A stretch of 64,000 bases of DNA, taken from contig OY970389.1 of assembly GCA_963720235.1 (NCBI GenBank), positions 5,146,001-5,210,000 of the forward strand, in the 5' to 3' direction. Source of the stretch: JACMLC01 sp963720235. Lineage in GTDB: Bacteria; Acidobacteriota; Blastocatellia; Pyrinomonadales; Pyrinomonadaceae. The first letter of the stretch is position 1. Each line of letters begins with the position of its first letter. Positions 8,703 to 17,669 of the stretch are shown here, in pieces. The notes under the pieces were generated by a model, which did not search any database, had not been told where the DNA came from, and saw nothing but the letters and a program-made list of their open reading frames with translations. The position numbers and the translations under genes were made by a program.

Positions 8703-9698
8703 ATGAAAAAGTTTTCTCAAATTATTATCACTCTCGCATGCGTGCTGTGCTTATGCGGTCTGGCTGCGGCTCAGGCTCTCCAGCAACGCGCGCCGCTGGA
8801 CTTCGATGGCGATAACAAGTCGGACTATGTTGTGTTACGCAATTCCGGTTCAAGCGGTCGCCTCATCTGGTATCTACAGCAGAGCACACAGGGATTTTCA
8901 GCGCAGCAGTGGGGATTATTCGACACGGATTTCTTTGTGCCGGGCGATTACGATGGCGACCTCAAGTGGGACATAGCCGTCTATCGGATGGGCGTTTTCC
9001 ATATCCTGCAAAGCTCGAACGGCACACTGTTATCCATTCCCTTCGGTCAGGTCGGTGATAGCCCGACCAGCACGCAGGACTTTGATGGAGACGGCAGAGT
9101 TGACCCGACCGTGACGCGCATCGTTGACGGCCAACTCGTCTGGTATATACAGCGCAGCACACTCGGAGCAACCGCCATCACCTTCGGCCAGAGTGATGAC
9201 GAAATATCAGATATGCCGGTTCGCGGCGACTTCGACGGCGACGGAAAAGCTGACCCTGCTGTCTATCGCGTCGGTTTTCCGGTTTCGGCTAACACCTTCT
9301 ATGTCCTACGCAGTTCGGATGGCGCGGTGCAGGCGCAGACCTTCGGTAATATCCAGACTGATTACATTGTGTCGGCAGACTTTGATGGCGATGGTAAGAC
9401 TGACTACGCAGTGTGGCGCGGCAAAGGAGCCGGAACTAACGGCGCGTGGTATTGGCTGCAAAGCTCTGACGGAGCTTTCCGCTCGCTCTTCTTTGGTCGC
9501 GGCGGCTCTGCTGGCAGCAGCGCGAGTGATAGGCCGACACCCGGAGATTACGACGGCGACGGAAAGACAGATCAGTCCGTGTGGCGTCCGGGCTTGCCAG
9601 CTACCTTCTATGTCAACCGCAGCAGCTTAGGCTTTCACGCCTTCCAGTTCGGCAACACTGGCGACACGGCTGGCGCGTGGTTGCTATTAACGGAATAG
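8703..9698 (+). CDS. Secreted VCBS/FG-GAP repeat protein
   Basis: A 331-residue exported protein. The signal peptide is KKFSQIIITLACVLCLCGLAAA/Q. The rest is a run of about six FG-GAP-type repeats with the calcium-binding core D-F/Y-D-G-D-x-K/R-x-D: DFDGDNKSDYVV, DYDGDLKWDIAV, DFDGDGRVDPTV, DFDGDGKADPAV, DFDGDGKTDYAV, DYDGDGKTDQSV. Each is followed by a W/F-Y-V/I-L-(Q/R)-S strand. This builds an integrin-alpha-like propeller outside the cell, likely Ca-binding and adhesive. An AAAGGGG box lies rather far (12 bases) from the ATG. Confidence 0.9.
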   Translation: MKKFSQIIITLACVLCLCGLAAAQALQQRAPLDFDGDNKSDYVVLRNSGSSGRLIWYLQQSTQGFSAQQWGLFDTDFFVPGDYDGDLKWDIAVYRMGVFHILQSSNGTLLSIPFGQVGDSPTSTQDFDGDGRVDPTVTRIVDGQLVWYIQRSTLGATAITFGQSDDEISDMPVRGDFDGDGKADPAVYRVGFPVSANTFYVLRSSDGAVQAQTFGNIQTDYIVSADFDGDGKTDYAVWRGKGAGTNGAWYWLQSSDGAFRSLFFGRGGSAGSSASDRPTPGDYDGDGKTDQSVWRPGLPATFYVNRSSLGFHAFQFGNTGDTAGAWLLLTE

Positions 9699-9773
9699 CT
9701 CTCCAGCCCCGACAGGGGCGGCCTGTAATAGCCCCGCGCGTTAGCGCGGGGACACGCGCCCCACACACAAACC

Positions 9774-9817
9774 AAGCCCCGTAGGGGCGACATAAAAGTG
9801 TCGCCCCTACGGGGCTT
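9774..9817. terminator. Perfect hairpin after the VCBS gene
   Basis: Arms aagccccgtaggggcgacat and its near-exact complement flank a 4-base loop, followed by TTATTAATTAA. It could end transcription of the VCBS gene. The same agcccc-gggg module recurs at 9706-9770, 10080 and 25800-25979, so it is also a member of a repeat family. Confidence 0.55.
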
Positions 9818-9818
9818 A

Positions 9819-10038
9819 TTAATTAACTCAAGTTGCTAGTTAACGGAGTGATGGCGGCTTGGCCGCAAGGCTGTGCGGAACAGCTCTGCTTTTCCGGCTG
9901 GTGTGGTATTAATCCAGAGCGAGGCTGAGCCTCGCCAGTGGCGAAAAACAAGAGATGAACCGGAAAGTCAGAGACTTTCCGCACCGCAGGCGGCTCAAGC
10001 CGTCATCGCTCTCATAACTATCAACTTGGATTAATTAT
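9819..10038. repeat. About 220-bp imperfect palindrome (MITE-like)
   Basis: The two ends are inverted copies of each other. At the left, taattaactcaagttg runs into agtgatggcggcttg. At the right, the complement is ccgtcatcgct followed later by caacttggattaatta. Shorter inner arms (gcggaa, actttcc, cgaggctgagcctcg) continue the fold. No frame longer than 60 codons is inside. The shape is that of a transposase-less palindromic element. Confidence 0.6.
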
Positions 10039-10051
10039 CTGTGCAGCTTAA

Positions 10052-10100
10052 CCCACGACTAACGTCGTGGGCTATTGCATGTCGCCCCTGACGGGGCTGA
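10052..10100. repeat. Short hairpin plus agcccc-type repeat unit
   Basis: cccacgac and gtcgtggg pair around a 4-base loop at 10052-10071, followed by cgcccctgacggggctga. It lies just past the stop of the HD-GYP gene on the other strand and may help end its transcript. Confidence 0.45.
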
Positions 10101-10126
10101 GAAAATCAACTCTTTTTATCTCGAAC

Positions 10127-10795
10127 TTACGCTATAGAAGCATCCAGAAAAGCTTCTACGACGCGCGGGTCAAACTGCTTGCAGGCGTGGCGGCGCAGTT
10201 CTGCTACAGCTTCGTCATGCGTGAGCGGTCTGCGATAGGGACGGTCGCCGACCATCGCGTCGTAAGTGTCTGCGACCTGCACGATGCGGGCCATGAGCGG
10301 GATGTCTTCGCCGCCCAGACGATGCGGGTAGCCTTTGCCATCCCAACGCTCGTGATGATGCTGCGTGCGTATGCGCAGTTCCGGTTGCAGGTTGTAGTAA
10401 GAGGCCAGCAACGCGCCAAAGCTCGGATGCTTGTGGAGTATGAAAAACTCTGTCCGCGTCGGCTTGCGCGGGCGATTCAAGACGGCTGCGGGAACAAGTA
10501 TCTTGCCGACATCATGCAAGAGTGCCGTGTAAGAGAGTTGTTTGAGACGCGATTCATGAAAACCTATGGCGCGGCCAATGGCGCGCGAAAGCCTGCACAC
10601 GCGCACGCTGTGATAGTAGGTCTCAGGTCGCGTCGCTTTGAATCTTCTGATTAACGCTTCCGTGCCATCCGTTTTATGTGTCTGCCCGATAGACTTCAGG
10701 CGGCGCAGGGCGCGCTGTAAATAGTTTGCCCAACTCGCATTGACCAGTCGCAATGTCGCCGCATTCGAGGCTTCGAGCCTCAATTCATCAAACAT
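10127..10795 (-). CDS. HD-GYP domain protein, probable cyclic-di-GMP phosphodiesterase
   Basis: ATG 10795 is preceded by AGAGGAG, about 10 bases away. The 222-residue protein has an N-terminal helix of about 50 residues, then the HD-GYP signatures: HSVRVCRLSRAIG, the HD pair in TALLHDVGKI, HKHPSFGALL, the HHHERWDGKGYP motif, and LGGEDIPLMARIVQVADTYDAM. All metal ligands and the GYP triplet are intact, so c-di-GMP hydrolysis to pGpG or GMP is likely. There is no receiver or membrane domain, so input must come through the N-terminal helix or a partner. Confidence 0.9.
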   Translation of the reverse strand: MFDELRLEASNAATLRLVNASWANYLQRALRRLKSIGQTHKTDGTEALIRRFKATRPETYYHSVRVCRLSRAIGRAIGFHESRLKQLSYTALLHDVGKILVPAAVLNRPRKPTRTEFFILHKHPSFGALLASYYNLQPELRIRTQHHHERWDGKGYPHRLGGEDIPLMARIVQVADTYDAMVGDRPYRRPLTHDEAVAELRRHACKQFDPRVVEAFLDASIA

Positions 10796-11284
10796 AGAGA
10801 TGCCGCTCCTCTTATGTAAGTCTCGCAATTAATCTATCGGGGGTTAATTTAAGCGTTGTTCGAGAATCCCTTGCGAGAGTTGCTAAACAAGCAAAACATC
10901 ACACGCTTCGGTCTTCTCTCACCGCACAGCAAAGCACTTTGTATGCCAGACTTTACGGGCGCGGCAAAGTGTGTTGGTGTACATTGCCGCCAAAATTTTG
11001 GCAATGATTTTCACGAAAATTACTGTGCGTCTAAGAGTATATAAATTTGAGATTAGCTCTCTCAGGTTAAGAGATTTGTTGAAGACCAAGCTGTCTTTTA
11101 TTTAATTTCGTCTCATACGTGAAATGCTTTTCCCCGCGCGGGCTTCTTTTGCGCTATACGATTTCGTATTTGCGCACGCATAAAAAACGCAAGAGGCGCG
11201 TGGCCGTTAGCTGTTTGTGCTAAACTTGTTTGGGCTGATGACAAACAGTTTTCAGCACTTCAAACTCTGGACCAATACTGCCAG
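10796..11284. other. Intergenic region, 489 bases
   Basis: It separates the divergent HD-GYP and DUF4388 genes and must carry both promoters. A small palindrome (atacga-tt-tcgtat) sits at 11156-11169 inside a gcgc-bounded stem and could be an operator. No gene or known RNA was recognised; a 62-codon frame at 10856-11044 has no family likeness. Confidence 0.4.
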
Positions 11285-12049
11285 ATGAGCGATATACAGC
11301 AGACACATCAGGAAGCCACGCCGGAGGGAGAAATTGAGACGGCGTTGCTTGATGCAGACCTGTTTCTGAAATACAAAGCGCCGGAGCGGGCCATCAAGCG
11401 ACTGCGGGCTGCGCTGGAAAGACATCCGCGTTCGATACGCCTGCGCGAGCGTCTGCGCGAGGTCGCGGCCATCAACAAGCAGATGGAGGAATCCGCGCGG
11501 CAATGTCTCGCGCTTGCCAGTCTCTATATTGAGCGCGACGAATTCGACACGGCCTATGACCGCCTGCTCGAAGCCAAAAACTTAGACCCGCGCATCTCCA
11601 TCGCTTCCGGCCTCGAAGCCATACGCCGCGCGCGTCGCCCGGACTTGAGTCCGAGCGGTGTCGCGGCCTCTAGAAAAGATGTGACTCTCGCCGGAGACCT
11701 CTCCATCATCAGCCTCTTCGACGCGGTGCAGGTGGTCGAGAACACGCGGCTCACAGGCGTGCTCGTCATCACAGGCGAGAACAACGCCGGTCGCATCTTC
11801 TTCAACGAAGGACGCATCGTGGACGCAGAGACGGAAGACGAGATGGGCGAGGATGCTTTTCAGAAAACAGTCGAGATGACAAGCGGCATCTTCGACTTCG
11901 CACGCTCCGCGCAACCCTTCCCTGTCAAAATCAAAGCTCCAAGCAATACGAATCTTATCTTAGACACACTGCGCCGACTTGATGAAGAGAATGTCGGAGA
12001 CAAAAAAGAGGAAGCAGAAAAGGTTGAAGAAGAGGAAGAGGATTTTTAA
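11285..12049 (+). CDS. DUF4388 (PATAN-like) protein with N-terminal TPR-like helices
   Basis: Residues 15-125 are helical, with TPR-like periodicity (LDADLFLKYKAPERAIKRLRAALERHP, ALASLYIERDEFDTAYDRLLEAKNLDP). Residues about 140-225 match DUF4388: LAGDLSIISLFDAVQVVENTRLTGVLVI, GRIFFNEGRIVDAETEDEMGEDAF and GIFDFA. The tail is very acidic (KEEAEKVEEEEEDF). DUF4388 proteins are cytoplasmic parts of bacterial signalling and polarity systems; no enzyme activity is known. It is near the HD-GYP gene, so a signalling role is reasonable. Confidence 0.85.
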   Translation: MSDIQQTHQEATPEGEIETALLDADLFLKYKAPERAIKRLRAALERHPRSIRLRERLREVAAINKQMEESARQCLALASLYIERDEFDTAYDRLLEAKNLDPRISIASGLEAIRRARRPDLSPSGVAASRKDVTLAGDLSIISLFDAVQVVENTRLTGVLVITGENNAGRIFFNEGRIVDAETEDEMGEDAFQKTVEMTSGIFDFARSAQPFPVKIKAPSNTNLILDTLRRLDEENVGDKKEEAEKVEEEEEDF

Positions 12050-12055
12050 TTTTCT

Positions 12056-12817
12056 CTAATCAATCAACAAACGCGTGTTGAGAGCTTCGGCGCGTTCGAG
12101 GGCTGCGAGCACGCGCAGGTATTGCGCGTAGTTGCGCCCGCGCGAGTGGAGCCGCGCTATCTCCGAAGCTGATAGATCATTGCGCAGAATGTAATCCAGA
12201 AAGTCATAGTAATCCGCCGCCGCCGCATGCGGAAACTCGCGCGTGTATGTCGTGCGCTCGGAATCATCCGAGCGGAATCCCGCGAGCAGGTCAAACAGGT
12301 TGTCTGTCGTCAAATGCGCGGCCTCGCGCGCGAGTCGAATCGGCAGTCGCAATTCAAAAAATCTCAAGCCGTTACCCGTCGTCACACGCCGCAACTCTTT
12401 CGTTCCTTCGCCATCGAAAGGCGATTCTTTATCCACCAGCAGAAGCATCAGGCGCGGCTGGTCTGCTTTGTCTAAAGTGTCCAGCGCGAGCTGCACGCGG
12501 TCTGCCAGAAATTTTTCAAACTGCGCTTCGATTGGATAACTGATGCGGCCCAGACAGCCAACGGCTTCGCCCTCGCCAGCAGCTTCATGCGGCAGGCACG
12601 CAGGGCATGAGGCGCAGACGATTGCTTCCTCCTGCATCAACTCTATCTCGGAGCGCGCATCTTCGACAAAGCGCAGCTTGTCCGGCGTCGGCGCGACTGT
12701 GTCTCCGGTCGTGAGACGAGTATGGATGCTGCTCAGGCGTCCCCACGCGCGCAAGTGCTTTTCCTCATAACGCGCGCGCAGCATGCATGGATATTCGACT
12801 GCAAATTCTAAAGACAA
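12056..12817 (-). CDS. Hypothetical protein with a cysteine cluster, 253 aa
   Basis: The frame runs up to 13006, but the first 60 codons of that version are translated intergenic repeat, so I place the start at TTG 12817, which has GAGGAG about 10 bases upstream. ATG 12784 is possible. Visible traits are an ICASCPACLPHEA cluster near residue 100, a long middle helix region (ADRVQLALDTLDKADQPRLMLLLVDKESPFDGEGT), and a C-terminal DYYDFLDYILRNDLSASEIARLHSRGRNY. I do not recognise the family. The stop abuts the DUF4388 gene convergently, only 6 bases away. Confidence 0.65.
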   Translation of the reverse strand: MSLEFAVEYPCMLRARYEEKHLRAWGRLSSIHTRLTTGDTVAPTPDKLRFVEDARSEIELMQEEAIVCASCPACLPHEAAGEGEAVGCLGRISYPIEAQFEKFLADRVQLALDTLDKADQPRLMLLLVDKESPFDGEGTKELRRVTTGNGLRFFELRLPIRLAREAAHLTTDNLFDLLAGFRSDDSERTTYTREFPHAAAADYYDFLDYILRNDLSASEIARLHSRGRNYAQYLRVLAALERAEALNTRLLID

Positions 12818-12892
12818 TTCTCTATTTCTCCTCGACCTGCTCACTATAGCATGAGCCTGTATTTGAGCAAGTGACACAGAATTAGAGAGCCT

Positions 12893-12981
12893 TTTCCCTT
12901 TGCGTTTCTTTGCGTCTTCATACTTTGCGCTCTTTGCGGTCAAGTTGTTTTTTAACGCAAAGAGCGCAAAGAGTTGAAGGG
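12893..12981. repeat. Inverted repeat, cgcaaag family (copy 1)
   Basis: The left arm reads tttgcgtttctttgcgtctt and further tttgcgctctttgcg; the right arm is aacgcaaagagcgcaaagag. It lies between the divergent hypothetical and P450 genes. Other copies are at 14444, 24021, 28011, 34753, 49809, 50760, 53655 and 56281. Confidence 0.8.
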
Positions 12982-13059
12982 AGCATCTAAAGTTTGACCG
13001 CTTCACAGGTCAATGAAAGAATGCATGCTTGAGAGAAAACAATTTTGCAGGAGTCGAAT

Positions 13060-14403
13060 GTGACCACACTTCTTTATCCGCCCGGCCCGAAGAGAAAATT
13101 TCCCGGAGTGAATTTCTTAGCCTTTCGCCGCGACTCACTCGGCTTTTTGCAGCAGGCCGCGCGCGAGCATGGCGACATCGTGTATTTCAAAATGGGAATG
13201 CAGGAAATCTATTTTCTCAATCACCCGGATTACATCAAAGATGTGCTGGTCACGCATCACCAGAATTTCATCAAGGGCCGCGCGCTGCAAAGAGGCAAGC
13301 GGCTTTTGGGCGAAGGACTTTTGACGAGCGAAGGAGAATTTCATCGCCGCCAGCGTCGTCTCGCGCAGCCAGCTTTTCACAGGCAACGTGTTGCAGCTTA
13401 CGGGCAGATGATGACTGAGTATGCAGAGCAAATGTCAGAGCGTTGGCGCGACGGCGAGACGCTCAATATGTCGCACGAGATGATGAGCCTCACTTTGAGC
13501 ATCGTTGGCAAGACTCTCTTCGATGCAGATGTAGAATCCGAAGCGGAAGAAATTGGCGAAGCTCTGACAGCCGTGATGGAATTATTTAACGCGATGCTGC
13601 TTCCTTTTTCCGAACTGCTGGAAAAGCTCCCGCTGCCGCAGAAGCGTCGTTTTCAAAAAGCGAAAGAGCGGCTTGATGCGACCATCTATCGCTTAATCAA
13701 CGAGCGCAGGCAGAGCGGCGAAGATCATGGCGACCTGCTCTCGATGCTGCTTCTGGCCCAGGACGAAGAGGGCGATGGCAGTCGCATGACGGACGAGCAG
13801 GTGCGCGATGAAGCTATGACAATCTTTCTCGCGGGACATGAGACGACGGCCAACGCGCTGACATGGACTTGGTATCTGCTCTCGCAGCATCCGTCGGTCG
13901 AAGCAAAGCTGCATGCGGAGCTTGATGCTGTTCTTGACGGAGGACGACTGCCGACTTTTGAGGATGTGCCGAAGTTGCGCTATACGGAGATGGTTTTGGC
14001 GGAGGCCATGCGTTTGTATCCGCCCGCGTGGGCGCTCGGACGGCTCGCGCTCAAGGATTACGAGGTCGGCGGCTACACTGTGCCTGCTCGCTCGCTTGTC
14101 CTACTGAGCCAGTATGTCATGCATCGCGATGAAAGATATTTCGCGGATGCAGAAAAGTTTGACCCTCAACGCTGGACGACAGAGGCGCGCGAGGCGAGAC
14201 CTGTCTATTCCTATTTTCCATTCGGCGGCGGGCCGCGACGCTGCATCGGCGAGGGCTTCGCGTGGATGGAAGGCATTCTGTTAATCGCCGCGCTCGCGCG
14301 CAAGTGGCGCATGCGGCTTGTCCCCTCGCATCCTGTCAAACTCTATCCGGTCATCACACTTCGTCCCAAACATGGCATGCGTATGACGCTCAGCCAGCGA
14401 TAG
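13060..14403 (+). CDS. Cytochrome P450
   Basis: A 447-residue heme-thiolate monooxygenase. GTG 13060 is chosen because AGGAG lies 7 bases upstream. Signatures: proline-rich start (LLYPPGPKRKFPG), I-helix AGHETTANALTW near residue 257 (the AGxxT oxygen-binding motif), the ExxR motif in EAMRLYPP near 314, and heme loop FPFGGGPRRCIGEGFA with the ligand Cys near 395. The layout resembles the CYP4/CYP102/CYP110-like groups that hydroxylate fatty acids or terpenoids. No membrane anchor or fused reductase is present, so it needs a ferredoxin and reductase from elsewhere. No pathway genes adjoin it. Confidence 0.93.
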   Translation: MTTLLYPPGPKRKFPGVNFLAFRRDSLGFLQQAAREHGDIVYFKMGMQEIYFLNHPDYIKDVLVTHHQNFIKGRALQRGKRLLGEGLLTSEGEFHRRQRRLAQPAFHRQRVAAYGQMMTEYAEQMSERWRDGETLNMSHEMMSLTLSIVGKTLFDADVESEAEEIGEALTAVMELFNAMLLPFSELLEKLPLPQKRRFQKAKERLDATIYRLINERRQSGEDHGDLLSMLLLAQDEEGDGSRMTDEQVRDEAMTIFLAGHETTANALTWTWYLLSQHPSVEAKLHAELDAVLDGGRLPTFEDVPKLRYTEMVLAEAMRLYPPAWALGRLALKDYEVGGYTVPARSLVLLSQYVMHRDERYFADAEKFDPQRWTTEAREARPVYSYFPFGGGPRRCIGEGFAWMEGILLIAALARKWRMRLVPSHPVKLYPVITLRPKHGMRMTLSQR

Positions 14404-14443
14404 CGTTTCAGTTGTAAATTTTAGTGAATATCCAGTACGAAAG

Positions 14444-14549
14444 AATTTCCCGCAAAGGCGCAAAGGCGCAAAGAAGAAAAGACGCAAAGAGTTGAACGGT
14501 AATTTATCTTGCGTGCTTTCTTTGCGCCTTTGCGCCTTTGCGGGAAATT
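14444..14549. repeat. Inverted repeat, cgcaaag family (copy 2)
   Basis: aatttcccgcaaaggcgcaa at the left pairs with ttgcgcctttgcgggaaatt at the right, around a degenerate centre. It lies between the P450 and Trm112-like genes. As RNA it would form a long hairpin. Confidence 0.85.
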
Positions 14550-14618
14550 GTTTTTTTCTTCTCCATGCTGTTAAGCTTGCCTCTTATGTATTGAAGTTCG
14601 AGGAAAGGGTTCCCAAGA

Positions 14619-14810
14619 ATGGCTATCAGTCCAGAGTTGTTGGAGATACTCGCCTGCCCCGCGTGCAAGGCGAAGGTGGATTTGAAAGAGGATGAGAGCG
14701 GCCTCAAGTGCCGCGAGTGCAAGCGCGTCTATCCGATTCGCGATGACATCCCTGTGATGTTGATTGACGAAGCAACCGTCGAAGATGAAGAGTCTGCGCA
14801 AAAATCTTGA
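14619..14810 (+). CDS. Trm112 family protein
   Basis: A 63-residue protein with two CxxC pairs (ACPACKA near residue 12, KCRECKR near 31), then the family signature YPIRDDIPVMLIDEA. This is the YcaR/Trm112 zinc-ribbon type. In eukaryotes and archaea Trm112 activates methyltransferases; in bacteria the family often sits in envelope biosynthesis clusters. An AGGAAAGGG box precedes the ATG. Its end overlaps the glycosyltransferase start, which implies translational coupling. Confidence 0.9.
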   Translation: MAISPELLEILACPACKAKVDLKEDESGLKCRECKRVYPIRDDIPVMLIDEATVEDEESAQKS

Positions 14811-15942
14811 AGCGGATGCTGGCTTTCGTCCGGCTTTCGATGTGCAGCCAGATGTGCCGCAGTCGCTTGCGCCGGCGCGTTGGGATTGGCAGGAAGTGCG
14901 CCGCGTGCTCGTCGTACGCTTGCGCTCAATCGGCGACACAGTGCTGGCGACTCCGACGCTTCATGCCCTGCGCAGATTTCTCCCACAAGCGCAGATAGAT
15001 GTATTGCTGGAAGATTGGGTCGCGCCTCTGCTCGAAGGCTTTGAAGGTGTTGACAACGTCATCACAGTCGAGAGAAAAAGCACAGCCTCTCGCGCACGCA
15101 TCGCACGCGCGCTTCGCACTGCGCGTTATGATGTCGCCTATAATCTGCACGGCGGAACGACTGCGACTTTTCTGACGAGAGCGACGGGCGCGCGTCATCG
15201 CGTGGGCTTCGCGGCTTATCGTTACAGCCGCCTTTATAATCACGCCGCGCCGAGCCCGATTGTGTTGTGGGGCAGAGAGAAGATTCATTCCGTCGAACAG
15301 CAACTCGCGCTCGTCGGCTGGACAGGAGTTCCGGTCAGCGACCTGCCAGCGACGCATCTGGCTGTCACGCCGTCTGCTAATGCAAGCATCAATGCAAAGT
15401 TGCGCGCAGCCGGGTTGGATGAAACATCAAGCCTCGCGCTGCTTCATCCGGCGGCAGCCTTTGAGACAAAGCAGTGGGCCACAGAAAACTTTGCGCGCGT
15501 TGCAGAACAGCTTAAAGCGCGCGGCCTCTCAGTCATAGCCGTTGCCGCGACGCACGAAACTGAGGTTATCAACACGCTGCAAAAATCTTCCGGCGCAGAA
15601 ATAAAAGCTTTCACAGACCTCTCATTGCCGGAAGTGACTGCGCTCTCCGCGCGCGCGCGTCTCTTCGTGGGCAACGACAGTGGCATCGCGCACATCGCAT
15701 CAGCCGTCGGCTGCCCGTCCGTCGTCATCTTCGGCTCGTCCAACGTCACGCACTGGCGGCCCTGGGCCAAAGCTCCCGCCGCAGTTGTGCGCGAAGAATT
15801 GCCGTGCCAGCCGTGTCCCGGCTATACCTGCTCGGAGTTTGATGCGCCCGAATGCATTCGCCGCGTAACAATCGAAAGCGTCAACGGAGCGATTGAGCGT
15901 GTCATGGAAGAAAGCCGCTCAGAGTCTATTTCTCAAAAATGA
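14785..15942 (+). CDS. Glycosyltransferase family 9 (ADP-heptose:LPS heptosyltransferase-like)
   Basis: About 385 residues with the GT9 GT-B fold: VLVVRLRSIGDTVLATPTLHALRRF at the start of the N-domain, LHGGTTATFLTRATGA in the middle, LLHPAAAFETKQW at the start of the C-domain, and FVGNDSGIAHIASAVGCPSVVIFG, the donor-binding motif. A CQPCPGYTC cluster follows, as in many LPS heptosyltransferases. It should add a heptose or similar sugar to lipid A core on the cytoplasmic face. ATG 14785 and an in-frame TTG 14764 are both possible starts; both overlap the Trm112 gene. It overlaps the carboxypeptidase gene by ATGA. Confidence 0.9.
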   Translation: MKSLRKNLEADAGFRPAFDVQPDVPQSLAPARWDWQEVRRVLVVRLRSIGDTVLATPTLHALRRFLPQAQIDVLLEDWVAPLLEGFEGVDNVITVERKSTASRARIARALRTARYDVAYNLHGGTTATFLTRATGARHRVGFAAYRYSRLYNHAAPSPIVLWGREKIHSVEQQLALVGWTGVPVSDLPATHLAVTPSANASINAKLRAAGLDETSSLALLHPAAAFETKQWATENFARVAEQLKARGLSVIAVAATHETEVINTLQKSSGAEIKAFTDLSLPEVTALSARARLFVGNDSGIAHIASAVGCPSVVIFGSSNVTHWRPWAKAPAAVVREELPCQPCPGYTCSEFDAPECIRRVTIESVNGAIERVMEESRSESISQK

Positions 15943-17561
15943 AAAAAAGCCGCACACAATTTTTAACTTCTCTTCTATTGCTCTTCGCGCTGCTCTGCGG
16001 AACGACTTCTCAAATATTCGCGCAGGAGCAGCAGCGCGAGCGGCGTGTTGAAACCGCGACTTCTCAACCTGCTGCGAGTGTCGCGCCGGTTGCCGCGACG
16101 AGAGGGAGCGCGCCGAAGACTGTCGAAGAATTGCGCGCGCGGATTCAAGAGGTGCTCAAGCGCACGGAGCTTGCGCCCGCGCAGGTGGCCGTCAAGGTCG
16201 CTTCGCTCGAAACGGGCCGCGTGCTTTATGAAGAGAACGCCGAGAAACTTTTGCATCCGGCCTCTGTCATGAAGATGTTTACGATTGCGGCTGCGCTCGA
16301 CCGTTTGACGCCCGACTTTCGTTTCAAGACTTCTGTTTATGCTGCTGCGCGGCCAGACGCTTCGGGCAATGTGCGAGGTGACCTCGTCATCTACGGGCGC
16401 GGCGACCCGTCCATCGCCGCGCGATTCAACAACGGAGATTATGAAAAAGGGATTGACGAGCTGGCAGCACGCATCGTTGCGGCTGGCGTCAAGCGCATCG
16501 AAGGCGATTTGGTTGGAGACGAAAGCTACTTCACAGGCGCGCCGCACGGTTTTGGTTGGGAGTGGGCAGACTTGCAATGGTACAGCGGAGCAGAGGTGTC
16601 CGCTCTCTCTGTCAACGACAACGCGCTAGACCTTTTCGTCAAGCCCGGCGCAAACATCGGCGCGCCATGCACTATCACGACTGGCCCAATAACTTCCGGC
16701 GTCACTTTTACCAACCGCACGACGACCACTGCGCGCGGGACAAAAAGAGAGTTGAGCATCTATCGCAGTCTGGGAGACAACGTAATTGAGATTGGCGGAA
16801 GCTTGCCAATGGATGACCCTGGATGGACTGGAGCCATTGCCGCGCCGCGCCCCGCGATGCTCTTTGTCTCGATGCTGCGCGCGTCTCTGGCGCGGCGCGG
16901 TGTGACTATCACTGGTCGCACGCGTGCCGTTGATGCTAGAGAGAGGGCAGTCGCGCCGCTTCAAATTTCTACGCTCACAGAGATTGCTATGCTGCAATCG
17001 CCGCCGCTTGGCGAGATTGCCGCGCAGACTATGAAGCCGAGCCAGAATCTTTATGCGGAGCTTATCCTGCGCGCGCTCGGCAATGCCACGCGCAAGGATG
17101 CGAAGCAGAGCAGCGAAGAGGCTGGGCTTGAAGCCGTCAAAGCTTTGCTGCGCGAGGCCGGCGCAGACACGGGCTTGCTGATTTTGACGGACGGCTCAGG
17201 ACTTTCTCGCCGCGACCTCGTGACGGCTGATGCATCTCTCAAGCTTCTGACATACATGGAGCGGCATCGTTATGCGAAAGTGTTTCGCGATTCATTCCCA
17301 CTCGCGGGCAGCGAAGGCACTCTGCGCAATCGCATGAAGGGAACTGTGGCCGCCGGAAATGTGCGCGCCAAGACCGGCTCTCTGCCGACGATTGCCGCGC
17401 TGGCAGGCTATGTGACGAGCGCGGCTGGTGAGCGGCTGGCATTCTCCATCCTGATTAACAACTACTCCGAAAGCTCTACTGCACGCCGCAGCTACATAGA
17501 CGAGATAGCAGTCCTGCTTGCTTCCTTCAACGGAAAATCCGGCGAACAAAGCTTGAAATAA
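15939..17561 (+). CDS. dacB: D-alanyl-D-alanine carboxypeptidase/endopeptidase (PBP4, peptidase S13)
   Basis: A 540-residue exported penicillin-binding protein. The signal peptide is FLTSLLLLFALLCGTTSQIFA/Q. Catalytic motifs are SVMK (nucleophile Ser109, Lys112), SVN (Ser224), and KTG near residue 478 (RAKTGSLPTIAALAGY). The large insert between the first two motifs (GDLVIYGRGDPSIAARF) is typical of class C PBPs such as E. coli DacB. It trims or cleaves peptidoglycan peptide cross-links in the periplasm. It shares a 4-base ATGA overlap with the GT9 gene, giving an envelope operon with Trm112-like protein, GT9 and dacB. Confidence 0.95.
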   Translation: MKKSRTQFLTSLLLLFALLCGTTSQIFAQEQQRERRVETATSQPAASVAPVAATRGSAPKTVEELRARIQEVLKRTELAPAQVAVKVASLETGRVLYEENAEKLLHPASVMKMFTIAAALDRLTPDFRFKTSVYAAARPDASGNVRGDLVIYGRGDPSIAARFNNGDYEKGIDELAARIVAAGVKRIEGDLVGDESYFTGAPHGFGWEWADLQWYSGAEVSALSVNDNALDLFVKPGANIGAPCTITTGPITSGVTFTNRTTTTARGTKRELSIYRSLGDNVIEIGGSLPMDDPGWTGAIAAPRPAMLFVSMLRASLARRGVTITGRTRAVDARERAVAPLQISTLTEIAMLQSPPLGEIAAQTMKPSQNLYAELILRALGNATRKDAKQSSEEAGLEAVKALLREAGADTGLLILTDGSGLSRRDLVTADASLKLLTYMERHRYAKVFRDSFPLAGSEGTLRNRMKGTVAAGNVRAKTGSLPTIAALAGYVTSAAGERLAFSILINNYSESSTARRSYIDEIAVLLASFNGKSGEQSLK

Positions 17562-17669
17562 ATTCTTCCGTTTTGGACCAGATACGAGCGGCAAGTGACA
17601 AGCGGCGCGTGACAAGTTAAAATCCCTGTTTGGCCTGTCACGTATCGCACGCCATATAGCGCCGCTCTT

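Noticed and set aside
10067..10654. 195-codon + strand frame
   Set aside because: It is the antisense of the HD-GYP gene, whose motifs are all present on the minus strand.
10856..11044. 62-codon frame in the intergenic region
   Set aside because: No ribosome site and random composition.
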